In this document: positions 1 to 7,695 of the stretch, piece by piece | Numbering within the stretch: position 1 is the stretch's first letter | Layout of the letters: every line of letters begins with the position of its first letter | NCBI GenBank assembly: GCA_003223455.1 | Contig: QHVE01000019.1 | Coordinates: 3,247 to 67,246, forward strand | Length of the DNA stretch: 64,000 bases | Direction: 5' to 3' | Source of the DNA: Gemmatimonadota bacterium | GTDB taxonomy: Bacteria; Gemmatimonadota; Gemmatimonadetes; Gemmatimonadales; Gemmatimonadaceae | Program-made: the position numbers and the translations under genes | Notes under the pieces: model-generated | What the model was told of the DNA's origin: nothing | Seen by the model: the letters and a program-made list of their open reading frames with translations, nothing else | Database searches by the model: none

Positions 1-559
1 GAAATCTCTCGATCCCCACGGCCACGTTTCCGACGCGCGCGTACGGCATCATCGGGCCTCGGCTCATGAAGTAGGCTTCGTCGCCGATGCCGGCGATCGC
101 CCGGTCCCCAGCCTTGTTGACGTTGGGATTCACGAATGCCCCGTCAGTGACGGCGAGCTGGAAATCGCTGCGGTAGGTGGTGTCGCCGTTCTGCACGATG
201 GCGAGGAAGCGGTACTGGCAGAGCTTCGCCCTTCCCTGCTGCTCAGGGCTCGACGTGACCTCCCAGGTACCCTTGTGGTTCCTGAACGCGGCGAGCTGGT
301 CCGGCGGGTACGACGCCTCCAGCTGGCCGATGATCTCCTCCTTGGTGAGGAGCGCACAGGGATCGATCTTCGCGACGGCGGCGGAGCTGCCGGACTGGTC
401 GTCGTCGGTCGCAGCGTTCGCGGACGCTTGCTGCACGCCGGCGTACTGCGACACGTCCGCGCTGGCGGCGCCGCCGGATCCGGCGTCGCCCTTCGCGCCG
501 CACGCGGCGGCGAGCGCGAGGACGACCGCGGCGGCGGATGGGGCGAGCTTGCTGAGCAT
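1..559 (-). CDS. Secreted lipoprotein with DPCxLLTxEE signature (3' end outside window)
   Basis: The first 186 codons are visible. The N-terminus MLSKLAPSAAAVVLALAAAC is a lipoprotein signal with lipobox LAAAC, so the mature protein should be lipid-anchored. A low-complexity Gly/Ser/Ala linker follows, then the signature PCALLTKEEI. This is shared with the second domains of the proteins at 670-1806 and 16076-17182 and resembles the DUF3558-like lipoprotein pattern. Later residues (CQYRF, GDEAYF) match the C-terminal style of these families. The ATG at 559 is preceded by GAGGAG at a 6-nt gap. A conserved tripartite promoter element lies directly upstream (591-652). Function unknown; a structural or ligand-binding envelope role is only an inference. 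Confidence 0.8.
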   Translation of the reverse strand, partial: MLSKLAPSAAAVVLALAAACGAKGDAGSGGAASADVSQYAGVQQASANAATDDDQSGSSAAVAKIDPCALLTKEEIIGQLEASYPPDQLAAFRNHKGTWEVTSSPEQQGRAKLCQYRFLAIVQNGDTTYRSDFQLAVTDGAFVNPNVNKAGDRAIAGIGDEAYFMSRGPMMPYARVGNVAVGIERF

Positions 560-590
560 GTTGGGCTCCTCGGGTAAGCGTGACGCCGGG

Positions 591-652
591 AGCCTACGTG
601 TCAGGTGTTACTCCGATGACGCGCGGCAGCGTTACCGCGCGGTAACGCTGCC
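591..652 (-). promoter_or_regulatory. Tripartite GTTACC-type promoter/operator, copy a
   Basis: Positions 625-652 form a perfect 28-bp palindrome whose core is GCGTTACC-N4-GGTAACGC. A third half-site (GTTACT, 607-612) lies exactly 24 bp gene-proximal of the palindrome arm. Ten bases further on, the minus strand reads TAGGCT (591-596), a plausible -10 box, placing a start near 584, just ahead of the ribosome binding site of the gene at 559. The same spacing occurs at 1881-1939 and 18350-18407. The binding protein is unknown. Confidence 0.7.
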
Positions 653-669
653 ACGCCGTGAGTGGCGGC

Positions 670-1806
670 TCAGGGACGCGCCTGCGCCAGCCGCTCGACC
701 ATGATCTTTCCCAGTCGCAGCGCACCCGCCTTGTCCGTCGACGACGTCTCGTACTCGATCTCGACGGCGCGATCGCCCTTTCTTAGCACCAGCCGCCCGT
801 CGACCGAGATCGCCGTCTCGTCCCACGGCCCCTCTATTGTGTCGGCCGACTGTGCTTCACTGTCGCTCACGACGCGGCTCATCAGGCCGCCTACACCGCG
901 CGTCGCGGCGAGGTCGAACTTCCCGTCGCTCCAGTACGGCCTCACGATCAGCGCATGATGGCGCGCCGTGAAGTAGGCGCAGCTCCTCCCATTCGACAGA
1001 GCCAGCGGTCCATCGCTCGCCGAGCGGTACGGAGCGACGACGAGCTTGCCCAGCACGGACTCGGCTTCCTCGCCCGTGAGCAGGGTGCACGGATCCGCCT
1101 CCGTCTGCTGGTAGACGTTGTCCCGCGATGGGAAGGGCAGGTCGGGAATGCGATCGCGAACGCGCGCGGTGAGCTCGCGCAGCTTTTCGCTCGGCACCCG
1201 CAGCTCGCTCGTCTCGGGGATTGCCGTCACGTCGATGCTTCCAAGCCGGCCACCGTTGAACCGCACCGCGTCCCAGCCGCTCGACTGTGTGCCCCCACTC
1301 GCCGGCTGCGTCGGGCTCTGCTGCGCGGGCCGAGTCGAGTCCGGTCGAGCGTCCTCCAGCCACGACGCCATCTTCCCCATCGCGAGCCTCTCCGCGCGCT
1401 CGCCGGTCTTCACGCCGAGGTCCACCTGCAGCACGAACGCATACGGCTTCTGGTCATTCGGGAGCGTCGATCCGATCCGCTTCTGGAATTCGGCGATCTT
1501 CGCGCGCTTCGCCGCCAGCTCCGCCGGAACCTGCAGCGTGTACATGCATCCCCCCATCTCCGGGCGGGGCGGCTCGGCGAGCGGGCCGACGAGCGCCTCC
1601 ACTTCCGCGGCGGGGATCCACCCGCACTCGTCCGACGGACGCGTCCCGAGCGGCACCTGGCTCGCCGCCCCCCCGCCCCGATCCGACACGGCGGTCCCCT
1701 GAACTTTCACTTCGCGTGTCGCCTGCTCGTTGCTGCCTTCTCCCTTCGCGCACGCGAACAGGGCGGGGAAAAGGCACGCGATCATTGCAACGTGAAACGC
1801 TCTCAT
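670..1806 (-). CDS. Two-domain lipoprotein of the CGWIP/DPCTLL family
   Basis: A 378-aa protein. The start at 1806 is chosen over an ATG five codons upstream because GGAGG lies 6 nt before it and because the signal MRAFHVAMIACLFPALFAC then has the normal length for a lipobox (LFAC). Two halves are visible. The first begins with CGWIPAAEVEALVGPL and has a second Cys in CMYTL. The second (about residue 235 on) begins DPCTLLTGEEAESVLGKL with CAYF and ends in an ETSSTDKAGALRLGK tail. It is a clear paralogue of 16076-17182, similar through most of its length. It is monocistronic here, behind promoter element 1881-1939 and an eroded OmpA tail. Function unknown; probably an inner-leaflet outer-membrane or periplasm-facing lipoprotein. 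Confidence 0.85.
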   Translation of the reverse strand: MRAFHVAMIACLFPALFACAKGEGSNEQATREVKVQGTAVSDRGGGAASQVPLGTRPSDECGWIPAAEVEALVGPLAEPPRPEMGGCMYTLQVPAELAAKRAKIAEFQKRIGSTLPNDQKPYAFVLQVDLGVKTGERAERLAMGKMASWLEDARPDSTRPAQQSPTQPASGGTQSSGWDAVRFNGGRLGSIDVTAIPETSELRVPSEKLRELTARVRDRIPDLPFPSRDNVYQQTEADPCTLLTGEEAESVLGKLVVAPYRSASDGPLALSNGRSCAYFTARHHALIVRPYWSDGKFDLAATRGVGGLMSRVVSDSEAQSADTIEGPWDETAISVDGRLVLRKGDRAVEIEYETSSTDKAGALRLGKIMVERLAQARP

Positions 1807-1874
1807 CTCGATCCTCCGCATGGTCGCAGCAGCTCCGCGCGGGTTGCGCGCGCCCCTTCGACGGTGGTGTCGAT
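1803..1874 (-). pseudogene. Eroded C-terminal tail of an OmpA-family gene
   Basis: Read on the minus strand in one frame, these 24 codons give DTTVEG-AR-TRAELLRPCGGSR and a stop. The intact OmpA-like gene at 17179-18273 ends STIEGRARNRRVELLRPCGGSR. The stop overlaps the ATG of the downstream lipoprotein as ATGA in both places. There is no OmpA reading frame further upstream; the promoter element follows at once. This is therefore a fossil of an OmpA-lipoprotein gene pair whose OmpA part was deleted, leaving promoter, tail and lipoprotein. Confidence 0.75.
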
Positions 1875-1880
1875 TTGCGG

Positions 1881-1939
1881 AGGCTAGCGAGAGAGCGTTA
1901 CCGGTCTGCGTCGGGGGCGCGTTACCGCGGGGTAACGCG
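1881..1939 (-). promoter_or_regulatory. Tripartite GTTACC-type promoter/operator, copy b
   Basis: The palindrome 1918-1939 has 9-bp arms (CGCGTTACC / GGTAACGCG) around a 4-nt spacer. The third half-site GCGTTACC at 1895-1902 is 24 bp from the left arm. The minus strand reads TAGCCT at 1881-1886, in the position of a -10 box, 10 nt from the half-site. The promoter would drive the lipoprotein at 1806 through the OmpA fossil. Confidence 0.7.
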
Positions 1940-1991
1940 TCCTACGGAAGGTCCAGCAAGCACGCAACGAAGCCGGCCGAGCCACGCGCGA

Positions 1992-3401
1992 TCAGCGCTT
2001 GGTCCAGATGATGATCAGTCCGCACCCCGACGAACCGTAAAACTCTGGCGGTGCCCCGACCATGTGGCCCTCCGAGTACGCCGCGATCGCTCCGACCTCG
2101 GCCGGGTTGACGTCGTTGATCGGCTGATTGTGGGCGCCGTTGATGACGACGTCGGCCCTGCATGGGCGGAGTGATCCGGTGCGTGAGCTGACGACGACGG
2201 CCTCGTAGCCGTTGCCGAGGACGCGGAACCCGGGGATCTGCCACAGGAGGTCGCTCGTCATCGCGACGTGTTGCAGCTCCAGCTCTTCGGGGCCGATGAA
2301 GTAGCCACCCATCGACTTCTCCCGAATCTGGTTGAACTGGACGTAGCGCGACCGCTTCGCCACCACCCGGATGGAATCCAGGTTCACGATGCGCTGCAAG
2401 CGCACGTCGCTCGTCACCGTCGTGCCGCTCCGCAGCTCGACGGAGCTCTCGGTCGCTCCGTAGCCGATGTGCCGCACGTCGAGCACCTGAGTGCCGGCCG
2501 GCAGTCCGCGAAGTGAGTAGCGACCCGACGCGTCGGTGTACCCGACGGCGGTGGTGCCGCGCACGCGCACCTCGGCCGACGCCAGCGGCGTGTCGCCGGT
2601 TCCCCGCACGACACCGGCGAGCAGCGCCGTGCCCGACAGCGGCAGCTCATCGCTCGGCGCAGCCGCCGTTCCGGAGTCTGCATCCGCGCGCGAGCCGGAC
2701 ATCGAGAACGAGAGATGGCGGATCGCGACGCCCAGCGTGTCGTCGACGATCGTGCGAAGCACCGCGCCGGTACGACCCTCGTACTGGAGCTGCATCGACA
2801 GGAAGGTGCCGGTCGGCACGCCGCACACGCGATACCAGCCGCCGTCGTCCGTGCTGACGGACGCCGTGCGCTGGCGACTGTCCGGGCGGAGCGTCGTGCG
2901 GTCGACCTCCATCTCCCACCACGCGAGCGCGATCGCGGCGCCGGGAAGCGGACTCTCGGTCTCGGCATCCACCACGTGGCCGAAGATCGCGCCGGTCCCC
3001 GGGGGAAGGGTGGCCCCCGAGCATACCGCCGCACGGAGCTTCCCGGCAGGTGGCACCGCCAGAGTCATCGTCGCGGTGCTTCCGGTTGCGACGTCCGCCG
3101 CGCGCGGCGGGAGCACGATCTCGAGCGAGTCGAGCAGCGGGCTCTCGAAGCCCACCATGTACCGTCCCGAGGGGAGCGCGTCGAAGTGGTATCGACCCGC
3201 CGAGTCGCTGACGGCGGCGCGTGGCACGTCGGTCGGCGATCCCGCGCTGACGGCGAGCACCTTCACGCCAGCGAGCGGGCGACTGTGAACGCTGTCCACC
3301 ACGATGCCCTCGAGTCGGCCAGTGCCGTCGCCCTGGGCGATGGCCTGGTGTGCGAAGCACGGCACCAGCGCGAGAGCGGCGAAGAACCTGATCGGGGTCA
3401 T
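1992..3401 (-). CDS. Carboxypeptidase-regulatory-like protein with C-terminal TonB plug and no barrel
   Basis: A 469-aa secreted protein. A signal peptide (MTPIRFFAALALVPCFAHQA, cleavage near AIAQG) is followed by about three Ig-like CarboxypepD_reg units, for example GRLEGIVVDSVHSRPLAGVK and an internal DASGRYSLRGLPAG. The C-terminal 120 residues resemble a TonB-dependent receptor plug (LELQHVAMTSDLLWQIPGF, then ADVVINGAHNQPINDV), but the protein stops at CGLIIIWTKR with no beta-barrel. GAGAGG lies 6 nt before the ATG. It is a distant paralogue of 11921-13375, which has the same plan and ending. Likely periplasmic or surface; substrate unknown. Confidence 0.8.
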   Translation of the reverse strand: MTPIRFFAALALVPCFAHQAIAQGDGTGRLEGIVVDSVHSRPLAGVKVLAVSAGSPTDVPRAAVSDSAGRYHFDALPSGRYMVGFESPLLDSLEIVLPPRAADVATGSTATMTLAVPPAGKLRAAVCSGATLPPGTGAIFGHVVDAETESPLPGAAIALAWWEMEVDRTTLRPDSRQRTASVSTDDGGWYRVCGVPTGTFLSMQLQYEGRTGAVLRTIVDDTLGVAIRHLSFSMSGSRADADSGTAAAPSDELPLSGTALLAGVVRGTGDTPLASAEVRVRGTTAVGYTDASGRYSLRGLPAGTQVLDVRHIGYGATESSVELRSGTTVTSDVRLQRIVNLDSIRVVAKRSRYVQFNQIREKSMGGYFIGPEELELQHVAMTSDLLWQIPGFRVLGNGYEAVVVSSRTGSLRPCRADVVINGAHNQPINDVNPAEVGAIAAYSEGHMVGAPPEFYGSSGCGLIIIWTKR

Positions 3402-3456
3402 CCTGAACCTCTCGGAACGGAGCGATCAGCCAGATGCAGCGCGGTCACGGGTGCAT

Positions 3457-3484
3457 ACAATACTGTCAACAGGAAGCCTCGCAA
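3457..3484 (-). promoter_or_regulatory. Putative sigma-70-like promoter of the plug-domain gene
   Basis: On the minus strand TTGCGA (3479-3484) and TATTGT (3457-3462) are separated by 16 bp, about 56 nt upstream of the ATG at 3401. The same -35 hexamer occurs in the ilv promoter at 33584-33589. Weak prediction. Confidence 0.3.
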
Positions 3485-3639
3485 GAGCGCGGCCGGCTCC
3501 GTCTCGGGCCACGCTGCAGGATCCAGGGCGTACGCCGCACGCTGGATGCGGTTCGCTGCAGCGCGGCACGATCGTGCAATCCGCGTCGCTCCGGGGGACG
3601 TAAGGTCGGGCGAGGAATCACCTCCCGCCCCACACCACC

Positions 3640-4941
3640 ATGCGCGTACTCCCCCACGCCTCGGCTTTCCTGTTCGGCGCCGTCGTCGCCGTTGCACCGT
3701 CTCATCCGATACCGCCGCCGATCGTCAGCCCGACGATCGCCGCCCTGCGAGACGCCGCGAGCAAGAGCGCGCCCGACGCCGAGGCCCAGTTCTGGGCCCG
3801 TGTCCAGCGCGACGGTACGCCCCTCGTCGAGCCGATTCCCGGCGACACCGCCAACGTGCTCTTCACCTTCGTGTGGCACGGCGACTCGGCGACGAAGCAC
3901 GTCGCGCTCGTCAACACCGCCATCGCCAGCATCGAGCCGGCGCAGGCGCTGCTCACGCGCATCGCCGGCACCGACGTGTGGTATCGCAGCTATGTCGGAC
4001 GTGCCGACTCGCGCTTCTCGTACGAGCTCTCGCCCAACGACAACCTCGTCTCGTTCGACCAGGTGAGCGACTGGGGCGAGCGCAGCGCGACCTTCCACAA
4101 GGATCCGTTCAACAGGCGCGTCCACGCGTCGGGATTCGGACGCGAGCAGTCCGTCGCCGAAGGCCCGCGCGCGCGGCGCGACGAGTGGAGCGACGTGCGC
4201 CCCGACGTGGCCAAGGGGCGCGTCGAGCAAACGACGATCGCGAGCAAGCTGCTCGGCAACACGCGCGACGTGTGGATCTACACGCCGGCCGGCTACGACA
4301 CCCTCGCACGCAAGGGAGGACTGCCGCTGCTCCTCACCTTCGACGGTGGCGAGTACGTGTCGAGCATCCCCGTGCCGACGATGCTCGACAACCTCGTTGC
4401 GACGAAGCGTATCGCGCCGATGGTCGCCGTCTTCGTCGCCAGCCCCGACGAGCAGCGCAACACGGAGCTGAATCAGAACGAGCACTTCGCCGAGTTCCTC
4501 GCCACGGAGCTCGTGCCCTGGGTGCGGGCGAAGTACGCGATCGCGTCGTCGCCGGCGCGCAACGTCGTCGCCGGCTCGAGCATGGGTGGCCTCGCGGCGG
4601 CGTTCGTCGCCAACCGGCATCCCGAGATCTTCGGCAACGTGCTGTCGCAGTCAGGCGCGTACATGTTCGCCGCGCCGGGCGAGCAGACAGCGGAGCGGAT
4701 GAAGCGCGACATCGAGGCGGCGCCGAAGCGCGACATCGCGTACTACCTGGAGGCGGGGATCTACGAGCAGGGACGACTGGACCAGGGCGGGGTCGATCTC
4801 CTGACGTCGAACCGCCATCTGCGCGACGTACTGCGGGCGAAGGGCTATCGCGTGACGTACGCGGAGTATGCCGGGGGGCACGACGATCTCAGTTGGCGGA
4901 GCGGCTTTCCGAACGGATTGATCTCGCTCGTCGGCCGGTAG
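3640..4941 (+). CDS. Secreted enterochelin-esterase-like alpha/beta hydrolase
   Basis: A 433-aa protein with an N-terminal signal. Residues 20-190 are an N-terminal module like that of Fes-type esterases (VLFTFVWHGDSATKHVALVN...DVWYRSYV). The catalytic alpha/beta-hydrolase domain follows (WIYTPAGYDTLARKGGLPLL, LTFDGGEYVS). The nucleophile elbow is AGSSMGGLAA and the probable catalytic His lies in AGGHDDLSW near the C-terminus. Family members cleave esters such as the trilactone of ferric siderophores, but the N-terminal signal and lack of siderophore genes nearby leave the substrate open. It stands alone, transcribed away from the plug protein at 1992-3401. Confidence 0.85.
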   Translation: MRVLPHASAFLFGAVVAVAPSHPIPPPIVSPTIAALRDAASKSAPDAEAQFWARVQRDGTPLVEPIPGDTANVLFTFVWHGDSATKHVALVNTAIASIEPAQALLTRIAGTDVWYRSYVGRADSRFSYELSPNDNLVSFDQVSDWGERSATFHKDPFNRRVHASGFGREQSVAEGPRARRDEWSDVRPDVAKGRVEQTTIASKLLGNTRDVWIYTPAGYDTLARKGGLPLLLTFDGGEYVSSIPVPTMLDNLVATKRIAPMVAVFVASPDEQRNTELNQNEHFAEFLATELVPWVRAKYAIASSPARNVVAGSSMGGLAAAFVANRHPEIFGNVLSQSGAYMFAAPGEQTAERMKRDIEAAPKRDIAYYLEAGIYEQGRLDQGGVDLLTSNRHLRDVLRAKGYRVTYAEYAGGHDDLSWRSGFPNGLISLVGR

Positions 4942-4995
4942 TCGCCGCGATCAGCGCCTCCCTGGAGCGTAGCCTGTCATGTGTGCGATGCCGTA

Positions 4996-7131
4996 TTACG
5001 TGGTCGACGCCCCCAAACCGTTCCGCGCCATCGGAAGCGATCGCACACGAATGCCAGTGGCATCGTAGATGGCCGCGCCGACGGCGGGCGCGATCGCGAT
5101 GATCGGCGTCTCGCCCGCGCCCATCGACGGCTGATCCTTCCTGTTGATCAGGATCACTGCAATCTCCGGAACGTCCAGGAACCGCGGCACGCGGTACTGC
5201 GCCAGCCGCGCGTTGCGTACCACGCCGTTCTCGAAGTCCACCGCCTCGAACAGCGCGCCCCCGATTCCCTGGACGATGCCGCCCGAGATCTGGCTGCGCA
5301 GTCCCGCCGGATTCACCACCGCGCCGCAGTCGAATGCGGCGACGACGCGCACGATCTTCACCGCGCCCGACGCACGATCCGCCGCCACCTCGGCGCACGC
5401 CGCGATGTAGCCGCCCTTCTCGAACCCGCACGCGATCCCGACGCCGTTGCCGCGCTCGGGCTTCTTCCCCCAACCGAACTTCTCCGCCGCCGCCTCGAGT
5501 ACGGCGCGCAGCCGCGCGTCCTCGATGTTCTTCACCCGGAACGCCAGCGGATCCATCGACACCAGCCGAGCCAGCTCGTCGACGTGCATCTCACGCGCGA
5601 AGTTGTTCGCCGTGGCGGCGAGCCCGCGGTACGAGCCCTGGCGCAGCGGCGAGTCGCTCGGGTGGAAGGCGACGCGCTGGTTGGCGATCGCGTACGACGG
5701 CCGGATCGCCGCCGGCCCTGAGTTGTAGTTGTCGAACGTCCACGCCGTGATCGCGCCGTCCTCGCTCACCGCTGCGCCGACGTCGATCACTCCCGCAGGG
5801 CGGAAATACGCCCAACGGAACTCCTCCTCGCGCGACCACACGAGCTTCACCGGCTTGCCCGCGCCCCTGGCCAGCCGAGCGGCTTCCACGGCGACCTCGC
5901 CGGTGTGCTTGCCGCCGTAGCCCGAGCCGGTGTCGGGGACGATCACGCGCACGCGCTCAGGCACGAGACCGAGCGCGCGAACGAGCTCGTCGCGCACGGC
6001 GAACGGACGCTGCGTCCCCGTCCACACGGTGAGCCTGTCGCCCTCGGCACCGCGCGTCCACTGCGCGAGCGCGGCGCGCGGCTCGAGCGGCACGTGCGCG
6101 ATGTACGCCACGGTGTACGTGCGCGCGAGCTTGTGGTCGGCCGACGCCAGCGCGGCGTCGACGTTCCCGTGCACGAACGGCTGCGCGCCGCCGCCGCCCT
6201 CGCCGCCGGCCTGTCGCCCCGATGCGCGCGAGCTCGAGCGCTTCAGATGCTCGTGCACGCTGGTCGACGACGGCTGCGGCTCGCTCGGCGGCGTCCACGT
6301 CGGACGGATCGCCTCGAGCGCACGCTTCGCTTCGGCGCTACTCGGCGCAGCGACGCCGACGAACGTGCCGTCGTGCACGACGACGGCCGACTTCACCGCG
6401 CTCGCGGCGCTCGTGTCCACATTCGCGAGCGTCGCGCCCATCTGCGGCGCGCGGAGCACGCGGCCGTACAGCATTCCCGGCAGCCGCATGTCCGACGTGT
6501 ACTGATGCTTTCCAGTAACGATGTCACGCGCGCCGACCTTCGGCAGCGACGAGCCGGCGATCGTCCACGCCGTCGCCGGCTTCGGTGCGACGTCGGCGGT
6601 GATCGTCTCCGTCAGCCTGCGCCCCGCCGTCAGCTCGCCGAAGCCGAGCGCGCGCTTCGTCTGGGTGTCGACGATGCGGCCGTTCTCGGCGACGAGACGT
6701 GAGCGCTCGACCTTCCACCGCTCGGCCGCCAGTCCGATCAGCAGCTCGCGCGCCGACGCGCCCACGCGCCGGAGCTGCAGTCCCATCTGCGGCGTGGAGC
6801 GGCTGCCGAACGTGCCCATGTCGAACGGCGTGAGCTCCGTGTCGCCCATCACGAGCCGGATCGACTCCACCGGCGCGCGCAGCTCCTCGGCCACGTGCTG
6901 GGTGAGCGACGTGCGGATCCCCTGCCCGAACTCGACCTTCCCGGTGTACACCGTGACCGCGCCGCGCTCGTCGATGTGCAGCCACGCGCTGATGCGATCC
7001 GTGTCGTCCGCCTCGCCCGCGTGCAGCGAAGGTTCGGCGCCGAGCGTCGCCAGCGCCGGAACGCGCGACGCGACGAGCACGACGACCAATCCGCCGCCCA
7101 CTTCCTTGAGGAAATCGCGCCGCGTCGTCAT
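4996..7131 (-). CDS. Molybdopterin-binding large subunit, isoquinoline 1-oxidoreductase/aldehyde dehydrogenase type
   Basis: A 711-aa protein starting MTTRRDFLKEVGGGLVVVLV, a twin-arginine signal (RRDF), so it is probably exported folded with its cofactor. Molybdenum hydroxylase motifs include GSGYGGKHTGEVAVEAARLA and the C-terminal MGAGETPIIAIAPAVGAAIY, whose Glu matches the conserved catalytic position. The length fits IorB-like subunits. The ATG at 7131 overlaps the stop of the iron-sulfur subunit as ATGA, so the two form a translationally coupled pair. No cytochrome subunit is adjacent, so the electron acceptor is unknown. The family oxidises aldehydes or N-heterocycles; the substrate cannot be read from sequence. 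Confidence 0.9.
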   Translation of the reverse strand: MTTRRDFLKEVGGGLVVVLVASRVPALATLGAEPSLHAGEADDTDRISAWLHIDERGAVTVYTGKVEFGQGIRTSLTQHVAEELRAPVESIRLVMGDTELTPFDMGTFGSRSTPQMGLQLRRVGASARELLIGLAAERWKVERSRLVAENGRIVDTQTKRALGFGELTAGRRLTETITADVAPKPATAWTIAGSSLPKVGARDIVTGKHQYTSDMRLPGMLYGRVLRAPQMGATLANVDTSAASAVKSAVVVHDGTFVGVAAPSSAEAKRALEAIRPTWTPPSEPQPSSTSVHEHLKRSSSRASGRQAGGEGGGGAQPFVHGNVDAALASADHKLARTYTVAYIAHVPLEPRAALAQWTRGAEGDRLTVWTGTQRPFAVRDELVRALGLVPERVRVIVPDTGSGYGGKHTGEVAVEAARLARGAGKPVKLVWSREEEFRWAYFRPAGVIDVGAAVSEDGAITAWTFDNYNSGPAAIRPSYAIANQRVAFHPSDSPLRQGSYRGLAATANNFAREMHVDELARLVSMDPLAFRVKNIEDARLRAVLEAAAEKFGWGKKPERGNGVGIACGFEKGGYIAACAEVAADRASGAVKIVRVVAAFDCGAVVNPAGLRSQISGGIVQGIGGALFEAVDFENGVVRNARLAQYRVPRFLDVPEIAVILINRKDQPSMGAGETPIIAIAPAVGAAIYDATGIRVRSLPMARNGLGASTT

Positions 7132-7595
7132 GGCTTCTTCCCCTCCGACGCCACGCGCTCGATCGCGGCGACGATCTGCGGATACGCCCCGCAGCGGCAG
7201 ACGTTGCCGTTCATCCCACGCACGATCTGGTCGGTGGTCGGCGACGGCGTCGACTTCAGGAGCGACACGCCCGCCATGATCATCCCCGCGGTGCAGTAGC
7301 CGCACTGCATGGCGCCCTCGTCCACGAACGCCTGCTGCAGCGGATGGAGACGTCCCTCGCGCTCGAGGCCTTCGATCGTCGTGACCGGTGCCGCGGCCGC
7401 CTTCGCCACCGGCGTCTGGCAGGAGCGCACCGCACGTGCGCCGAGCAGCACCGTGCACGCGCCGCACTCACCCTCGCCGCAGCCGTACTTGCTCCCGGTG
7501 AGCTCCAGCTCCTCGCGGAGCACGCTCAGCAGAGTGCGGTCCGGATCGACGTCGACGCGCTGGCGTCGACCGTTGACGTCGAGCTCGATCAGCAT
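7128..7595 (-). CDS. 2Fe-2S small subunit of the molybdenum hydroxylase
   Basis: A 155-aa protein with two [2Fe-2S] domains. The plant-ferredoxin type is GCGEGECGACTVLLG with a further Cys in RSC; the C-terminal four-helix type is CGYCTAGMIMAG followed by NVCRCGAYPQI. The start at 7595 (MLIELDVNGRR) has GAGGAG 6 nt upstream; an in-frame ATG eight codons earlier is the alternative. It transfers electrons from the molybdenum centre of the coupled large subunit. It has no own signal, so it would be exported as a complex with the Tat-tagged large subunit. Confidence 0.92.
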   Translation of the reverse strand: MLIELDVNGRRQRVDVDPDRTLLSVLREELELTGSKYGCGEGECGACTVLLGARAVRSCQTPVAKAAAAPVTTIEGLEREGRLHPLQQAFVDEGAMQCGYCTAGMIMAGVSLLKSTPSPTTDQIVRGMNGNVCRCGAYPQIVAAIERVASEGKKP

Positions 7596-7695
7596 GGGAG
7601 TCTCCTCGTCCGCTTTCATACCATACGTCGAGTGGCGGCGCGCTGCCAAGGGACCGATTTGCGCCGACCGCCGCTTTCGGTCAAGTTGCCGCGCC

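Noticed and set aside
2715-5102. Very long plus-strand frame over the plug protein and esterase
   Set aside because: Arg/Ala/Pro-rich translation with no motif; it runs antisense to one real gene and out of frame through another.
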